Part shown: one piece after another, positions 1 through 11,179 of the stretch
Layout of the letters: every line of letters starts with the position of its first letter
Position numbering within the stretch: position 1 is the first letter of the stretch
DNA from: Apoda limacodes
Taxonomy: Eukaryota; Arthropoda; Insecta; Lepidoptera; Limacodidae
Assembly: GCA_946406115.1 (NCBI GenBank)
Contig: OX291558.1
Location: forward strand, 18,468,205-18,532,204
Direction of reading: 5' to 3'
Length of the DNA stretch: 64,000 nt
The notes under the pieces: model-generated
Databases searched by the model: none
What the model was told of the DNA's origin: nothing
Seen by the model: the letters and a program-made list of their open reading frames with translations, nothing else
Position numbers and translations under genes: made by a program

Positions 1-94
1 GGTGTAAATCATTGTATTAATACAGTGATTAAATAAAGGAGTCCCACGCCGATAACCGAATTTGGGGCGGGCAGAGCCGCTGGCAAAGTCTAGT
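1..94 (+). mobile_element. Helitron-like element, 3' end
   Basis: The block ends with 'GCCGCTGGCAAAGTCTAGT', preceded by 'CACGCCGATAACCGAATTT' and a GC-rich stretch that can fold. The same 3' end recurs at about 6249, 12328, 39039 and, reversed, 53316 and 54231. A terminal CTAG with a short GC-rich hairpin just upstream is the Helitron 3' signature. Only the 3' part is in the window; no transposase is present, so it is non-autonomous. Confidence 0.6.
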
Positions 95-207
95 CATTTA
101 TAATTAGGTAAAGATACATTGACTTTCTACGAAACTGTTGTTCGGGGCGCAGGAGAGTGTATATTCAAAACAGTCAATGTTTACAAAAAAATATATAGTA
201 AGTATTT

Positions 208-803
208 TTTTTATATCGCTATTGGCAAACAAGCACATGGTCCGCCTGATGGTAAGCGGTCACCGTGGCCTATGGATGCTTGCAACACCAGAAGTATCAC
301 TCGCGCGTTGCGGACCCTTCAAACATCCAATAACTTCTTTCTTGAAGCACCCCATACTGTAGTCTTTAGAGAAAACCTTGGCAGGGAGCTCATTCCACAA
401 CCTAAGCGTTCGCGGCAGGAAGTTTCTCTGTAACCGCACTGTACGCGACCATTTCGGTTCTAAAGTGTGAGAATGAATTCCCTGCCGATGGCGAGCGGTG
501 CGATGGAAGAAAGTAGCCGTGGGCATCATTTCGAACAATTCCTCAGAACACATCCCATTGTACAAGCGGTAGAACACACACAGGGAGGCAAAGTCCCTCC
601 TCAGACTTAAGGGCAAGTGAGCTTGGGATCGTCGACAATTCTCACAGCCTGTCGTTGAACAGAGTCAAAAGGTCCAAGCTGGTATACGTATGCACCCGCC
701 CAGAGATGGCAGCAGTACTCCATATGGGGCCGAACTTGCGACTTGTAAAGCAGCTGCCTCTCTCTGTTGAGTACACCTAGTTTTTTGGATGCCAGCTTCA
801 CCT
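208..803 (-). mobile_element. Jockey/CR1-like LINE, 5'-truncated 3' end
   Basis: On the minus strand two broken reading frames (801-607, then 616-260) encode the C-terminal part of a non-LTR reverse transcriptase polyprotein. Landmarks are 'KLASKKLGVLNR', 'LLYKSQVRPHMEYCCHLWAG' and 'LPRTLRLWNELPAKVF'. The 3' UTR follows ('GGTCCGCCTGATGGTAAGCGG' region on the plus strand). The same tail occurs at 9163, 13340, 18527, 43420, 49631 and 58673, in the same orientation. The catalytic RT core is absent, so this is a dead 5'-truncated copy. Confidence 0.75.
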
Positions 804-1885
804 GATATTGTATATTAATTTATTTCTAAAATAATTGTACATAACAGTTCAAAATGAGAAAGTAGTAAGTATTTGAGTTTTTTTAAAAATGTTTCTAAGT
901 AAAACTATATGTATGTACATAGTTAAAATGTCTTGCAATGCAATGTTACGCTACACAAACACTATTTTGAAACTTGTTTGTAAACCATTTTTGGGGGGTT
1001 GACGAATCAGGTTTTAATGAAACTAATTACTATTTGTAGTAAATACTAAAAGAAAATGACTCGTGAAAAAAATAGCTAGATACAAAATGTGGTCGATTTT
1101 TTACAGATATTTAAAAAATTATGAAAAACAAAACAAACAACATAAATTTATTTGAATAGTATTTTTTTAACCATGTAAGTCGGTATCTTACACAATTGAT
1201 ATTAGAGTTACTGCAAGTTCTACTTGCTATTATTAGGTACTTATTAATTCGGTGAAGCCTAGGCGTAATAATTGTTTAAACCTTTACAAAAAACCTTTTT
1301 TGTATAGCATTAAAACAGAAAGTATCTATATTTATTTCTTGTTTTCCAATGAAAACATCAACAGACTTACAATTTAGTTCTGGCCATGCTTTTATTGCTT
1401 TAGCAGCTTTGCACAATATTTTTTTTTCACTTATGAAAAGCATGGATTCAAGTCTCTTAGCCTAGCAACCCAAATTGGTGAATTGTAACGGTTAAAGTAA
1501 AAGTAATTGTCAAAGTTATTTTTTAACAATTACTTCTGATCAGCCTCATACGTCCCTACTGTTGAGGCACGGCTTACCCTCAACGAGTACATGTTGCCCA
1601 ATAAAAATTTAGTACCTGGGGACCGAGCTTTGCTCGTTTTTTTAACAACGCCATCTATTGTCAAGTAGCTTTAGTGTTTCTGTGTCGGTAAAAATAATAG
1701 TATAACTACTCGTCATTAGATGTCAGGAAGAGTCATATTTTTCAGTTTATCATTGCCTGAAAACACGTATATATAAAACGACGTTTTCTAAAAATGAAAC
1801 GTAGCTAGATCGATTTATTATTTTTATGTAATTTACTGAAAATTCAATAAAATTACTACTACGTATGAACTTTGTAATTGCTTAC
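804..1885. other. AT-rich non-coding stretch with one dispersed repeat
   Basis: I found no credible reading frame or RNA gene here. Apart from the repeat at 1611-1790 it is AT-rich spacer. If gene A is read leftwards this is the start of its intron 3. No exon coding the GDSGGP motif is present, so exons 4 and 5 of gene A would have to lie beyond the left edge or be lost. Confidence 0.5.
1611..1790 (+). repeat. Dispersed repeat, copy 1 (pair with 43114-43265)
   Basis: Shared landmarks are 'ACCGAGCTTTG', 'CTATTGTCAAGTAGCTTTAG', 'GCTGTGTCGGTAA' (here TTCTGTGTCGGTAA), 'TTTATCATTGCCTGAAAACA' and a following 'GACGTTTT'. The copy at 43114 is in the same orientation. The ends are fuzzy and no terminal repeats or coding are visible, so the class is unknown. 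Confidence 0.6.
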
Positions 1886-2363
1886 CACTTTTTGTGATGC
1901 CATAACCTGCAGCAACAGCCTGTTCTCCAACAAAACTCTCGTGTAATTGATCCATTGGCAACGATACCGGTTGAATAGAAGCTGAGTTTTAACATAACAA
2001 AATTCACTTTTATTTACCAAAAGAGTATATTCTGCAAACTATATAAACATAAGTAAGTAAAATCTTATATGTAATTGAAGAAAATTAAGTAAAACACTTA
2101 CTTGCAAACAAAACGTTAACTGGAAGATAGATTATAGCAATGTCATTCGTCAAATCGTAAGGATACCACTGAGGGTGTGTAAAAACGACGGAGGTATTAA
2201 TACGAACGCCTCCGTTGTGCATGTATTGAGCTCCAAGAACGACTTCAAATTGTGAGGCCTGTTTGTGACCATCGTACCAGCAGTGAGCGGCAGTCACCAA
2301 GCGATTAGCACTGAGGAGGGAAGCTCCGCAAAAAGATCTGGTTAATTTTGAGCTCGTGTGGAT
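1886..2363 (-). pseudogene. Serine protease gene A, exons 2-3 only (probably broken)
   Basis: Two exons of an S1 chymotrypsin-like protease are readable on the minus strand: exon 2 at 2363-2102 and exon 3 at 1981-1886. Exon 2 contains 'SANRLVTAAHCWYDG' (catalytic His) and 'LTNDIAIIYLP' (catalytic Asp). Exon 3 encodes 'SIQPVSLPMDQL..ESFVGEQAVAAGYG'. The exon 2 donor (GTAAGTG), exon 3 acceptor (CTCAG) and donor (GTAAGC), and the phase-1 junctions match genes B-E. The start of exon 2 is atypical: the usual 'AGLVINFLNIAGQSACG' region is replaced by 'IHTSSKLTRSFCG' after a weak acceptor, and a LINE fragment begins about 45 bp further out. No exon 1 with signal peptide and R-IVGG site exists between here and gene B's stop at 4287. 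Exons 4-5 are not in the window. I infer a truncated pseudogene; a gene with a distant exon 1 is less likely. Confidence 0.6.
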
Positions 2364-2408
2364 CTGGTTCGTCCTTTTGTCCATTTTACAAAAAGAGATA
2401 GATTGCAC

Positions 2409-2660
2409 TTAACAAAAATATTCCAAAATATATAAAGCCGGTAATGTCAATATTTTCAGTTTTTTAAATGCAGGTTTGCAACTATCTTGAGTTTTTAAAC
2501 CACACATTGCTCGAACACATCGCTTCTGGGCTTTGAAAACTGATTCCTTTTCGGTAGAATTACCCCAAAATATAACTCCATATCTGAGTAATGATCCTAC
2601 AGAGCAGTGATAAGACATTAGAACTGCATCGAGGTTAACTTTTTTGAAATTTTGATAAAT
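2409..2660 (-). mobile_element. LINE fragment (RT C-terminal region)
   Basis: A minus-strand frame reads 'SLLRYGVIFWGNSTEKESVF' and 'AQKRCVRAMCGLKTQDSCKP', then 'FKKLKILTLPALYILE'. This is the conserved block that follows the fingers/palm domain in many Jockey/I-type insect LINEs. It is 5'-truncated and ends next to exon 2 of gene A. It resembles the element class of the plus-strand LINE at 30850-32460. Confidence 0.7.
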
Positions 2661-2884
2661 ATTACCTTTTCAGTATACGTAGTCAACAAATATGTTGTTG
2701 GAATAGTTTTTTGAATAAAAGTTTGAATGCCGATAGTTGGATACAGATCAGCGTCTCACGCTTTTTAGTACTACTACTACTAGTAAATATGGCACCATAC
2801 TACCTTCCAATATTAAAAACTCGTTTACCGCATTCCCACAATATCTATCTATCTATCTTCTATATAAATAAAAACCCAATGCGA

Positions 2885-3085
2885 GTGCAAGTGCGAGTTG
2901 GACTCGCGCACCGAGGGTTCCGTACCTACTACCATTTTATGTAATTTGCAAACACAAACAAAAAAATCGGCCAAGTGCGAGTCGGACTCGCGCACGACGG
3001 GTTCCGTACCATTATTTATAAAAACGGCAAAAAAATCCCGTTTGTTGTATGGGATTTTTTTTTTTTCACATTTGGCCGGTTTTAT
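2885..3085 (-). repeat. Dispersed element 'AAGTGCGAGTCGGACTCGC', terminal part
   Basis: Two successive partial heads carry the arthropod-common terminus 'AAGTGCGAGTCGGACTCGC' followed by 'GCACGACGGGTTCCGTACC'. The terminus contains a self-complementary core GCGAGTCGGACTCGC. The plus-strand copies at 18872 and 52578 end with the reverse complement of this sequence. The body with 'CCGTCCGTCTGTC' is missing here. Confidence 0.6.
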
Positions 3086-3541
3086 TATCTCGGTCTACTA
3101 GGCCCAATATTATAGTTCCGATACTGAGTAGATAAATATCGAAACTTTTCGAAAATTTTCTACTTAAGTTTTTAAATAAGACTCAAAATATGCACCCCGC
3201 GCTTAGCTCAGCGTGAAATGTAATTTTGTCTCACTTACTCCTTATTAAACAGCTAAACAGTTATACAGAACACCATTTCATCTTACGTATTGTGCGTCTC
3301 GCTTGTATGCTTACTCAATACACCCAATAAGCTACTCCCATAGGAGTAAGGTACTCAATACTCTCCAATTGAGTGTCCCTTAATGTTTGCTTTGTGCAAT
3401 CTGGCCTCACCTTGTGCGACTTCTGAACTTTGACACATTTTTGTGCCCAAGTTAAATGGTCGGAGTCACTAGAGTAGTATATTACTTGGCTGATAGTTGT
3501 GGTTAGAGTATTAATATAGTAGGTATAGATACCTAAATGTT

Positions 3542-3770
3542 ACGCTCAAAGATCGAAAACGCTTATAAAACATCCACATTACGAAGTTCGTGTTTAAAGC
3601 TCTTATGAAAAAGCTAACGACGCTTTGTGGCAATCACAAAAAGGCCACAAAGCGAAATCCTTGTCGTAGCTATCATGCCATAACATTGCATTGACCACAA
3701 AGCATTGAGTGACCACAACGCATTGTGAGCTGCATTTTTGCTCAATGTAGTGTTTTCGGTCTGTAAGCGT
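3542..3770. mobile_element. Possible MITE with imperfect inverted termini
   Basis: The left end 'ACGCTCAAAGATCGAAAACG' and the reverse complement of the right end 'ACGCTTACAGACCGAAAACA' match at most positions. TTA-like flanks lie on both sides, as for PIF/Harbinger-type target sites. Internally 'CGCTTTGTGG' and 'CCACAAAGCG' form a hairpin (3623-3654). No coding is present. The end positions are approximate. Confidence 0.4.
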
Positions 3771-4086
3771 TAATATATTACGTTAACACAGGTTATGCGG
3801 TCTTTTCTAATTTTAATATAAGTGATCTATGTCTAAGTACCAACTAAAAAGTAAAAAATAAAATACAAAAATTAAACTGCTTTCAAAACCAAGTAAAATT
3901 AAACACCTTGCAAGCAAAAAATTAACCTTACGCAGATGGTCACTGACGTAAGTGATTTCTTCTCCTTGTAGTCAGGAGGAAAAAAAAATGTCTTCTATTT
4001 TTACTGCAAATTGCAGATTTCACTTGTTGTTGATAATATATATATAGCTACTAGCCCGACAACGTCTGCCAATTCTCACTATCTAG

Positions 4087-4180
4087 GTGGTGGACTACGA
4101 GCCCTACCCTCCATTCTTTAAGGAAAGCCCTGAGCTCCTGGGTTGGGGACAAACAATGGCTGATGAAACAGCTAATATTA
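4087..4180 (+). mobile_element. RTE/SINE-type 3' tail remnant
   Basis: The plus strand begins 'GTGGTGGACTACGAGCCCTA' and continues through 'GGAAAGCCCTGAGCTCCTGG' to 'AATGGCTGATGAAAC'. I recognise this order as the common 3' tail of lepidopteran RTE LINEs and their SINE partners. An open frame here (with 'LLGWGQT') is accidental. Confidence 0.5.
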
Positions 4181-4207
4181 ATAAAAAATATTTCGACTCT
4201 CTTTATA

Positions 4208-4213
4208 TTTATT
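4208..4213 (-). terminator. Poly(A) signal of gene B
   Basis: AATAAA on the minus strand lies about 75 nt downstream of the gene B stop codon, a normal distance for an insect 3' UTR. Confidence 0.6.
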
Positions 4214-4286
4214 TGTCCTTTTTTTTGTCAGTCAGTGTAGATTACAGTCTTTTGAAATGGTTGAGTATGCAATACGTGTCTTCGGC

Positions 4287-7200
4287 TTATAAATGTTGAC
4301 GAATAAATCCATAGAAGCTGGTGACCCTGGTAAAAGCTGATGGGTATCCTCGTTGACAGCCGATGCTGGATACGAAGGAGCTGATTCCAACCTGAAGAGA
4401 GATTAAACATATAAAGTACGTATTCGGCAAAGTAGAATGTATAATAATTTAATTTTTGTACAATGAAGGCAAATATTTTCTATTAAGATGTTAATCCAGA
4501 ATGTTTTTAAAAGAGGTTGATGTAGCAACTTTAATCACAAAACGCTGAATCAAAAGAAAACATAATTTTCTGTAATATCCACGACAAAAATCGATGAGAT
4601 AAAAGTGAAGATTTTTTGGAAATGTTTCATATAAATGTATGTTAAAAAATATATGTGACGGAAACATGGACAGGACGAAGCGTAAAAAATTTCTTGAGCA
4701 GCATTGAGATGCGTCATATTGTGAATTTCGACTTATTATGACACTGGTGACTTACACTTTGCTGACTATACTATAACTGTATTGGATCACCAATTCGCTC
4801 GAATACACGGTTGAATTATCAGTAATGGCCACTACATATGATATCTTAGAGAAAAGAATACTTTCGATATTTATTGAAAAAATAAATGACGAAAGTAAAT
4901 GATTTGATTATAGAATATTAAAATAGATTTATTTCCTACTCTGACATATATTTATTGACCTTAAAATATTATAATCAGAAAAAATAATAACATTGGACAG
5001 GGAGATTGATTGATCTTATTAATAACGTTTTTTTTAACAAATATAAAAAACATATTCTCCAAATCACATATTGCATGAAATTATTTACCAAAATTTTTTG
5101 TCCGTTATGGTGGATCACCAATGGGCCCCCGGAGTCTCCGCTGCAGACACCTACACCTCCAGCACCACTTGTGCACAAGGTACTAGGCTGTATGTAAGTG
5201 GCACCAAAAATTTCTTGACACTGTCTCAATGTGATAACTTGGAGAAACACTTCACTTATCGTCGTCGATACGCCAACTTGTTCTAAAATTAACAAAATTT
5301 AATATTTAGCTCCCCTCTCAATCTTATTGATTCTTACGTAAAACTAGTTGTCTGCTTTTCTAAACATTATTATAAAGCATCAATTTTTTAAGGTAACTAC
5401 TGTAACTAGCAAATATAATAGAGAGTCTGAAAGTTACTTAAGTCTATAACGCTCTCGATACACGCCCTGACAAACTGGTCATCACTATATTCCACCCTTA
5501 AAACTAGGTATGGTTCTTATAGTAGCTTTTGTCCGTGGTTCTGCCCGCGCTTAATGACCTATATACTGCACACTAGCGCCGCGGCTAGATAAAATATTTA
5601 TTTCTGTTATATACATATGTTAATATCAATGATAGTATATATAAACATTATTGCTTAATATATATAAAAAAAATGTTAAAATTTGTCATATGTTATTAGA
5701 TACGCGTGTGTCAACTCATTGCTAAGGTATTGAGTAATTCTATGGGGAAATAGTGTTAATCTACAAAAAATATTTATAATACAAAAAAATTGCATAAGGA
5801 GCTTAGTACAAATCGATAACATACAAGAAATGGGCAATTTCGTATGAAAATATGTCCACATATTCAAAAAGTGCAGGAAACACATGAAAAATACTTGTCA
5901 CAAATGAATTCATTAATAAATGATGGAGATATGAGTCCCGGAGAAGGACATAGACTATTTTTCATCCCGGAAAATTCAAAAGTTCCCGCGAGAATAAGTA
6001 TAACGTTTGTTACTCAATCCTTCCACAACGGAGCATCCAATTGAGCTGAAATATGCACAGAGATAGTGGCTAAGTTTTATCCCGGAAAATTCAAGTTTTC
6101 GCGGGAGTAACTTTAACCGAATTCCACGAACGAACCATATCTGGAGCTATAGCTTGCTATAACAAACTTCTTTAGTATAATCAAGGAGTTGCCGTAAGAA
6201 TTTCACGCCAATAACCAAATTAAGGGCGGGTGGGGTTGCCGGCAAAAGCTAGTCCAAAATAAATGCTTTATGTACCATCTAAATGCTTTATATGAAAATT
6301 ATTAAATTGAAATAAATCAAAATTGATTTATCTATCTTTGATCTATAAACAGTTACACATTAATCAAATAGATAATGAAAGAATAATAAAAATTATACAT
6401 AAAATACAGATAAAATAAAAAAAATATATATTAAAACCTCAATTAAAATAATAAATTAAATTAGAATGCAAAATATTTATTACTTTATAATACTTATTAA
6501 AATTTATTATGATTAATTAAATTAAATAACTACGAAGTTATAAAATGGGTAATTAGAAATCAAAAATAAAAATAATACAAATCTATTATTTTATGTTTAA
6601 GTTTTTATAACGTATTACTAGTATAACTGCCCTCACAGTTACATACAGGATGATATTTAAGGAAAGGGTTTTCCATTGCATTTGCTTGTACTTAAAAAAA
6701 ATTATAATGCCTATACCTAGTATTGCAGTACCTGTAAGGGTCCTAAGTCGCAAGTACCTACCTAATATAAGACCTTAATTGTACACTAAGTGTTGCAATA
6801 TTTTTTTTCGATTTTAATATAGATATTGTTTATTTCTTCTTCGTACAAAGCTTATTCTACAAGAAAACTATTTAATAGAACGTTAAGTATTATTTGTAAA
6901 TTATGTCTGTGAGTTTTAATTCCATTTTCTGCTAAAAGTGTCTGTCTTCTGTTCTTAAGCCAATATATGAATTAAAATCACAGATATGTTCTACAAAAAA
7001 TACAAAATGTTGTTAAAATAGTGCATGATTATAGGTAGCATGGTAAATGGTAATATTATCATGATATAGGTAATATCATGACAGTTTTTTAAAACTTCAC
7101 CAGGGTCATACCTATAGCGCCACACGTATGAAACGTAACATACAGGCTTAGCAATTTTTTGACAAACTATACGCCGCGTCTCAAAATTATAAAAAATGTC

Positions 7201-10200
7201 ACGACATTACTTATATCACGATAATACCTCCATTTACTCAAATGGGGCCTTAATTTGGCGTAAAAATCTGCATAAAAAATCACTTTGACAAGTTATAGCT
7301 GTACCGATAGAAATTCGGCTATAATTATTCATGTGTAACTGTTAAAACGAATTGCACCGTAATTTTTAAAATCACGGTCATAACTCAAATCCTTCTACCG
7401 AACCCCGAAAACTAACAGACTTTTAAACAGCACTTTTAAATTTTCAATTTAAATATGTATACATACACAGTTGACATTTATTTTACGACGGATTGATTGA
7501 AAAAATTGAATCTGAATTGAAAATATGGGTAAGCAACCAACTCCGCTTGACTCTGCCTTTAAGGTTTTTATTTTATTTTCTAAAACTCAAAAAATAAATT
7601 AGAATTGTTGTAGAGTCGTAAGAGGGCTATGTATTACGTAAGCCCCCCGGTCATTCCGTTGCTTATTTTTCATGACATAAGCGACAGGGTTCTAAATAGT
7701 GATTACGTCAGCAATATTTATTTATTTAATATTCTTATTTTTTAGATTTTATTACGAGTATACTATCTTAAGATATCTATAGATATATATTTTATTAGTT
7801 TCAATTCTATTAGATTAAACGTTACTGAAATTCTGCTTACATAACACTTGAATAGCCCCAAGAACAATCCTATCGTACTGCTGGACTAATGAGGTTAATA
7901 AAACATGAACTTACGGTCACTAGTTTTACCAAATCCAGAAGCTAGCGCCCATTTTCCAACAAATGTTTCTGACAGTTGAGCGGGGCTTGGAAGAGCTATC
8001 GCCTGGATATTTGCTGAAAACAAAACAACATACATATATTTATAACATATAACACCTGTTTCATATTTGCTACTATCTGGGTTCACTTCTATTGCGTAAT
8101 TTCTCGCATCAATGCTTTCATACACAGCCGTCAGTTTAAGATCTTTTTCAACATGGCTTATTTTGAGAACCCACTTATTTTGATTGTGGTTGTGTTTGTG
8201 TTCCATTTTCTATTGCCCCAAAAATAGTAACATTGGTACAAAAACAAGACAGACAGGTATAACAATAACTGGTTTAGGTTACGTATTTATCATCTTCATC
8301 ATCATATTAGCCTATTGATGTCCACTGCTTTAACAGCTCAGGTATAACAAGTTGTCTCAGCCATTGTACGCCCCCTGCAGGGCACAAGCTTCCGCTTAGA
8401 GTAGGAAACTTAGTTGAGGAACTAGTGGCCGCTCGACTGTCAGTTTTCAAATAGCTTTATAACTTCCTTTACATATAAGAACTCTTGTTTTGAAGCTAGA
8501 TATAGCGGCTTAAATACAACTTGGTTTAATGATTGATGTCATACGACAACAGGCGGGACAGGAAAATGTACAACCCACTAGGCAGTCACCCACCCAGGTA
8601 CTGACTAGGCATGACGTTGCCTAACCTCACTTATCGTTTCATGTCAAACGGACCGCGGTCCCCTCGTACCACAATATATTAATATTACACAATTTGAAAA
8701 TGGGGTCTTCAGTAAGTTTTATTTTTAACCAAGTCATTAAGTAAGTGACAAGTTCTGCTATAACTGCATATTTCACATAGACTTAAATTAAAATACCTAC
8801 AATCAAAATTTTATAAATACTTGAAGTTTACAATTACATACTGCTAAAGGAGACAGGCGAGGGGAGATAGATCATAGCCACATCGTTAGTTAAAGTGGAA
8901 GGGATCCACTGGGGGTGCACGATAACGTTGGTAGTAGATATCCGAGTTCCTCCATAGAACAAATACTGTGAGCCAAGCACCACATTAAACCGCCACGCCT
9001 GATGTGTGCCATCGAACCAGCAGTGAGCGGCAGTCACAAGCCGATTGGCAGTAAGGAGTGAGGAGCCACATGCTGATTGACCATTGCTGTTTACTATATC
9101 AATAATTAACCCAGCCTGAAAATAACATCACACTATTAATAGACCTCTAGACACATTGTAATGTGCGTGCTTGCGGTCCGCGTAGTGGTAATCGGTCACC
9201 ACAGCCTACAGACGCTTGCAACATCTGGGACATCACTCGCGCGTTCTTCCTTCAAAAATCCTTTAACTTCTTTCTGGAAGAACCCCATACTGTAGTTTTT
9301 AGAGAAAACCTTGCCAGGGATTCCACAACCTGAGCGTTCGCGGGAGGAAGTTTCTCTAAAACTGTACGTGACCATTTAGGCTTCTGACTTCTTTTTGTTT
9401 CCTAAAATTAAAGACAAACTCAGAGGCAGTCGTTTCACGAGCCCTGAACCGGTGGCGTATGCGTTTCACGAAACCATTGGAAGGGTCCCTAAGGAGGACT
9501 GGTCTAACTGCTTTTTAGAATGGTTTTAGCGAATACAAAAATATACAAATTGTGAGAGTATATAATAGGATATAATATCTGGTTCTTTATATCATTAGTA
9601 TTTAAAAAAAGGACCAGAGTAGGGGTCTCTTCTACAAAGCTCTCTGCAACCTCTTTACGGCACAAATTCAGTTCTTCAATCAGTTTTGAGTTTCAATAAT
9701 CTTTTGAAGACTCAAATAGTAAGCATCAGTTTTCACCTCCTAACTTTGCGCTTCGTTTTGTACGAACAATTGAACAATAAAAAACCTTTGAAAAAGTATT
9801 TAAAAGGATTTGTATCCGTTGTCACAGGATACAGATCCATAGTACCTTTAAGCTTAGCTTAGTTTGTACCAGATGGCACTGTGTGTAATGTCCAAAAATA
9901 TTTATTTATTTATTTCTATACCTTGTGACAAAATTACAACCTACCTTGTTAGATCCTTTTAAATTGAAGTACCTTTTTTTAGCTGCTTATTTTGTGTTTC
10001 TTAGTAACGTAATTTTTCTAGTCAAAACGAACTCCAAGCTACATGTCTACGTATAATTTGTTTACTTAGACATATTTAATTATACCAACCCTTAGTAACA
10101 GGGCCGTAGCTAAGGGGGGGGATTGTGGAGCAATGCCCTACCTTGAAATACAAATTCCCTACCCTTAAAGTACTATAAACTTAGGTATAATATATATAAA

Positions 10201-11130
10201 TAGTTGACCCGTACTATAAATTAATACCATTTTGCTCTTGTTTTCCCGCGATCCCACCCATTTACCTTCTACTTTAATTACTCACGCTCACAAGCAAGTA
10301 AAATAATGAAAGATAGAAAAATTACTTGCGCCGTACCCGTACATGAAACCACGGCTGCCCTTCCTTAGATTCAACTCTAGCTACAGCCCTGCTTAGTAAT
10401 CGTTTGATTTAAAAGCAAGTTAATAAACGGCATAAATATTATTTCAGTCAGCAAAAAATCAGCTGAAAAGTTATTTGACAACATATGTTTTGTACAGAAA
10501 CCACCAGCAATACCTGTTCAGCAAAATAAATAGTCATAATACAAAAAAATATTATTTGGTCAGCAGAATTATCTACAATCGCGCTTTAGGTAGCGAGAAG
10601 CGGAGCGGCAGTGATAGCCAATATTAAATCTTCAGTAACTTACAATTAAACGAACCATGAACAGCCCTTCAAGTCTCTTTTTGATGTAGCAGAACCCAAA
10701 CATACCATATATTCAGAGTTATTCTACCCCATTGAATAAAATGTAACGTTTTCCTCGGCTATACAATGCAAGACTGTTACCATAATTTAGCGAAGACCGG
10801 AGTATATTTAACCAAGGTGATAGTGGCGTGCGGAAATTTATTGCCTTAAAGCAACAATGGATATATAAAAAAATTAAAGCAATGCGTTCAATCAAATCAA
10901 ATCAAATCAATCAAACTTACCAGGTGAGGGTGCGAGGCTTGCATCGAAATGGCACCACCTACCACCCTGTAATCATCTGTTCTTCTCTCAAAGATGACAT
11001 TTTCTTGTGCCTTTATCCTTGCCGCTGAAGGAATACCGATTCTTTCATGGAAATTTAAGGCATCCGGAACTTCTACGAATTCAGAACCCGAAACGGTCAA
11101 CGTCAACCCAATTAACAATATAAATCTCAT
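4287..11130 (-). CDS. Chymotrypsin/brachyurin-like serine protease (gene B)
   Basis: Five exons on the minus strand: 11130-10921, 9115-8842, 8013-7915, 5282-5089 and 4391-4287, all with GT/AG ends and phases 0,1,1,0. The predicted protein has 293 aa. Residues 1 to about 16 form a signal peptide (MRFILLIGLTLTV). A propeptide with 'LNFHERIGIPSA' follows, and activation is expected after Arg55 (DYR|VVGG). His101 is in 'TAAHCW', Asp148 in 'TNDVAMIYLP' and Ser245 in 'CSGDSGGPL'. Cys pairs typical for 42-58, 168-182 and 191-220 are present. By eye the S1 pocket has Gly at 189, Val at 216 and Ser at 226 (chymotrypsin numbering), which argues against trypsin-like cleavage. Exon 4 is two codons shorter than in genes C-E. 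It is expected to act as a secreted zymogen, probably a gut digestive enzyme. Intron 1 carries a LINE tail and an hAT MITE, intron 2 a 5S-derived SINE and intron 3 a Helitron fragment. Confidence 0.9.
5930..6252 (+). mobile_element. Helitron-like element, rearranged copy
   Basis: The copy contains 'TTTTTCATCCCGGAAAATTC', a second 'TTTTATCCCGGAAAATTCAA', 'GCTATAGCTTGCTATAACAA' and the 3' end 'GGTTGCCGGCAAAAGCTAGT'. It lies in intron 3 of gene B, antisense to the gene. The repeated 'ATCCCGGAAAATTC' block suggests an internal duplication or two overlapping insertions. Confidence 0.6.
8290..8672 (-). mobile_element. 5S rRNA-derived SINE (SINE3-type)
   Basis: The minus strand from 8640 to 8579 reads like the middle of 5S rRNA: 'GTTAGGCAACGTCATGCCTA', then 'GTCAGTACCTGGGTGGGTGA' and 'CTGCC'. 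These correspond to the A box, intermediate element and C box of the 5S internal promoter. Downstream the sequence ends in a lepidopteran RTE-like tail with 'CTAATATGATGATGAAGATG' near 8290. A 5S head with a LINE-type tail defines SINE3 elements. It lies in intron 2 of gene B in the sense direction. The exact ends are estimates. Confidence 0.6.
9163..9388 (-). mobile_element. Jockey/CR1-like LINE 3' tail
   Basis: This is a short copy of the LINE 3' end described at 208-803. Landmarks are 'GCTTGCGGTCCGC', 'GGTAATCGGTCACCAC', 'CTTCTTTCTGGAAGAACCCC' and 'TTTTTAGAGAAAACCTTG'. It lies in intron 1 of gene B, in sense orientation, close to exon 2. Confidence 0.65.
9800..9925 (+). mobile_element. tRNA-derived SINE, 3' part
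   Basis: The sequence contains 'GTATCCGTTG', 'GGATACAGATCCATAG', 'TACCAGATGGCACTGTGTGT' and 'AATGTCC' followed by TATTTATTTATTT. It corresponds to the second half of the SINE at 16871-17108. The tRNA-like head is missing. Confidence 0.5.
10099..10391. mobile_element. hAT-type MITE with 8-bp target duplication
   Basis: The termini are CAGGGCCGTAGCTA at the left and, reverse-complemented, CAGGGCTGTAGCTA at the right (one mismatch). Both are flanked by a perfect 8-bp duplication CTTAGTAA (10091-10098 and 10392-10399). The 293-bp length, CAGGG ends and 8-bp duplication are classical for non-autonomous hAT elements. There is no coding sequence. It lies in intron 1 of gene B. Confidence 0.85.
10889..10914. 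repeat. (ATCAA)n microsatellite beside an exon
   Basis: Four to five units of ATCAA/TCAAA lie directly against the exon 1 donor of gene B (10920-10915). Confidence 0.7.
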
Positions 11131-11179
11131 TTTCGACGATCCTAATTCAAGAATTTATAACGACTATTAGCATCGACGA

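Larger units (their letters stand above)
2661..4286. other. Intergenic between genes A and B
   Basis: This space holds the terminal repeat at 2885-3085, a possible MITE at 3542-3770, a short Helitron-like tail near 4050-4080 and an RTE/SINE-type tail at 4087-4180. No protease exon 1 (signal peptide plus IVGG) could be found on the minus strand. Confidence 0.55.

Noticed and set aside
4087..4299. Plus-strand frame with 'ESPELLGWGQT' resembling a protease exon
   Set aside because: The DNA matches the common lepidopteran RTE/SINE tail beginning GTGGTGGACTA, and there are no partner exons on the plus strand.
8555..8672. A functional 5S rRNA gene
   Set aside because: The A box and helices carry many changes, the 5' and 3' ends of 5S are not recognisable, and a LINE-type tail follows.
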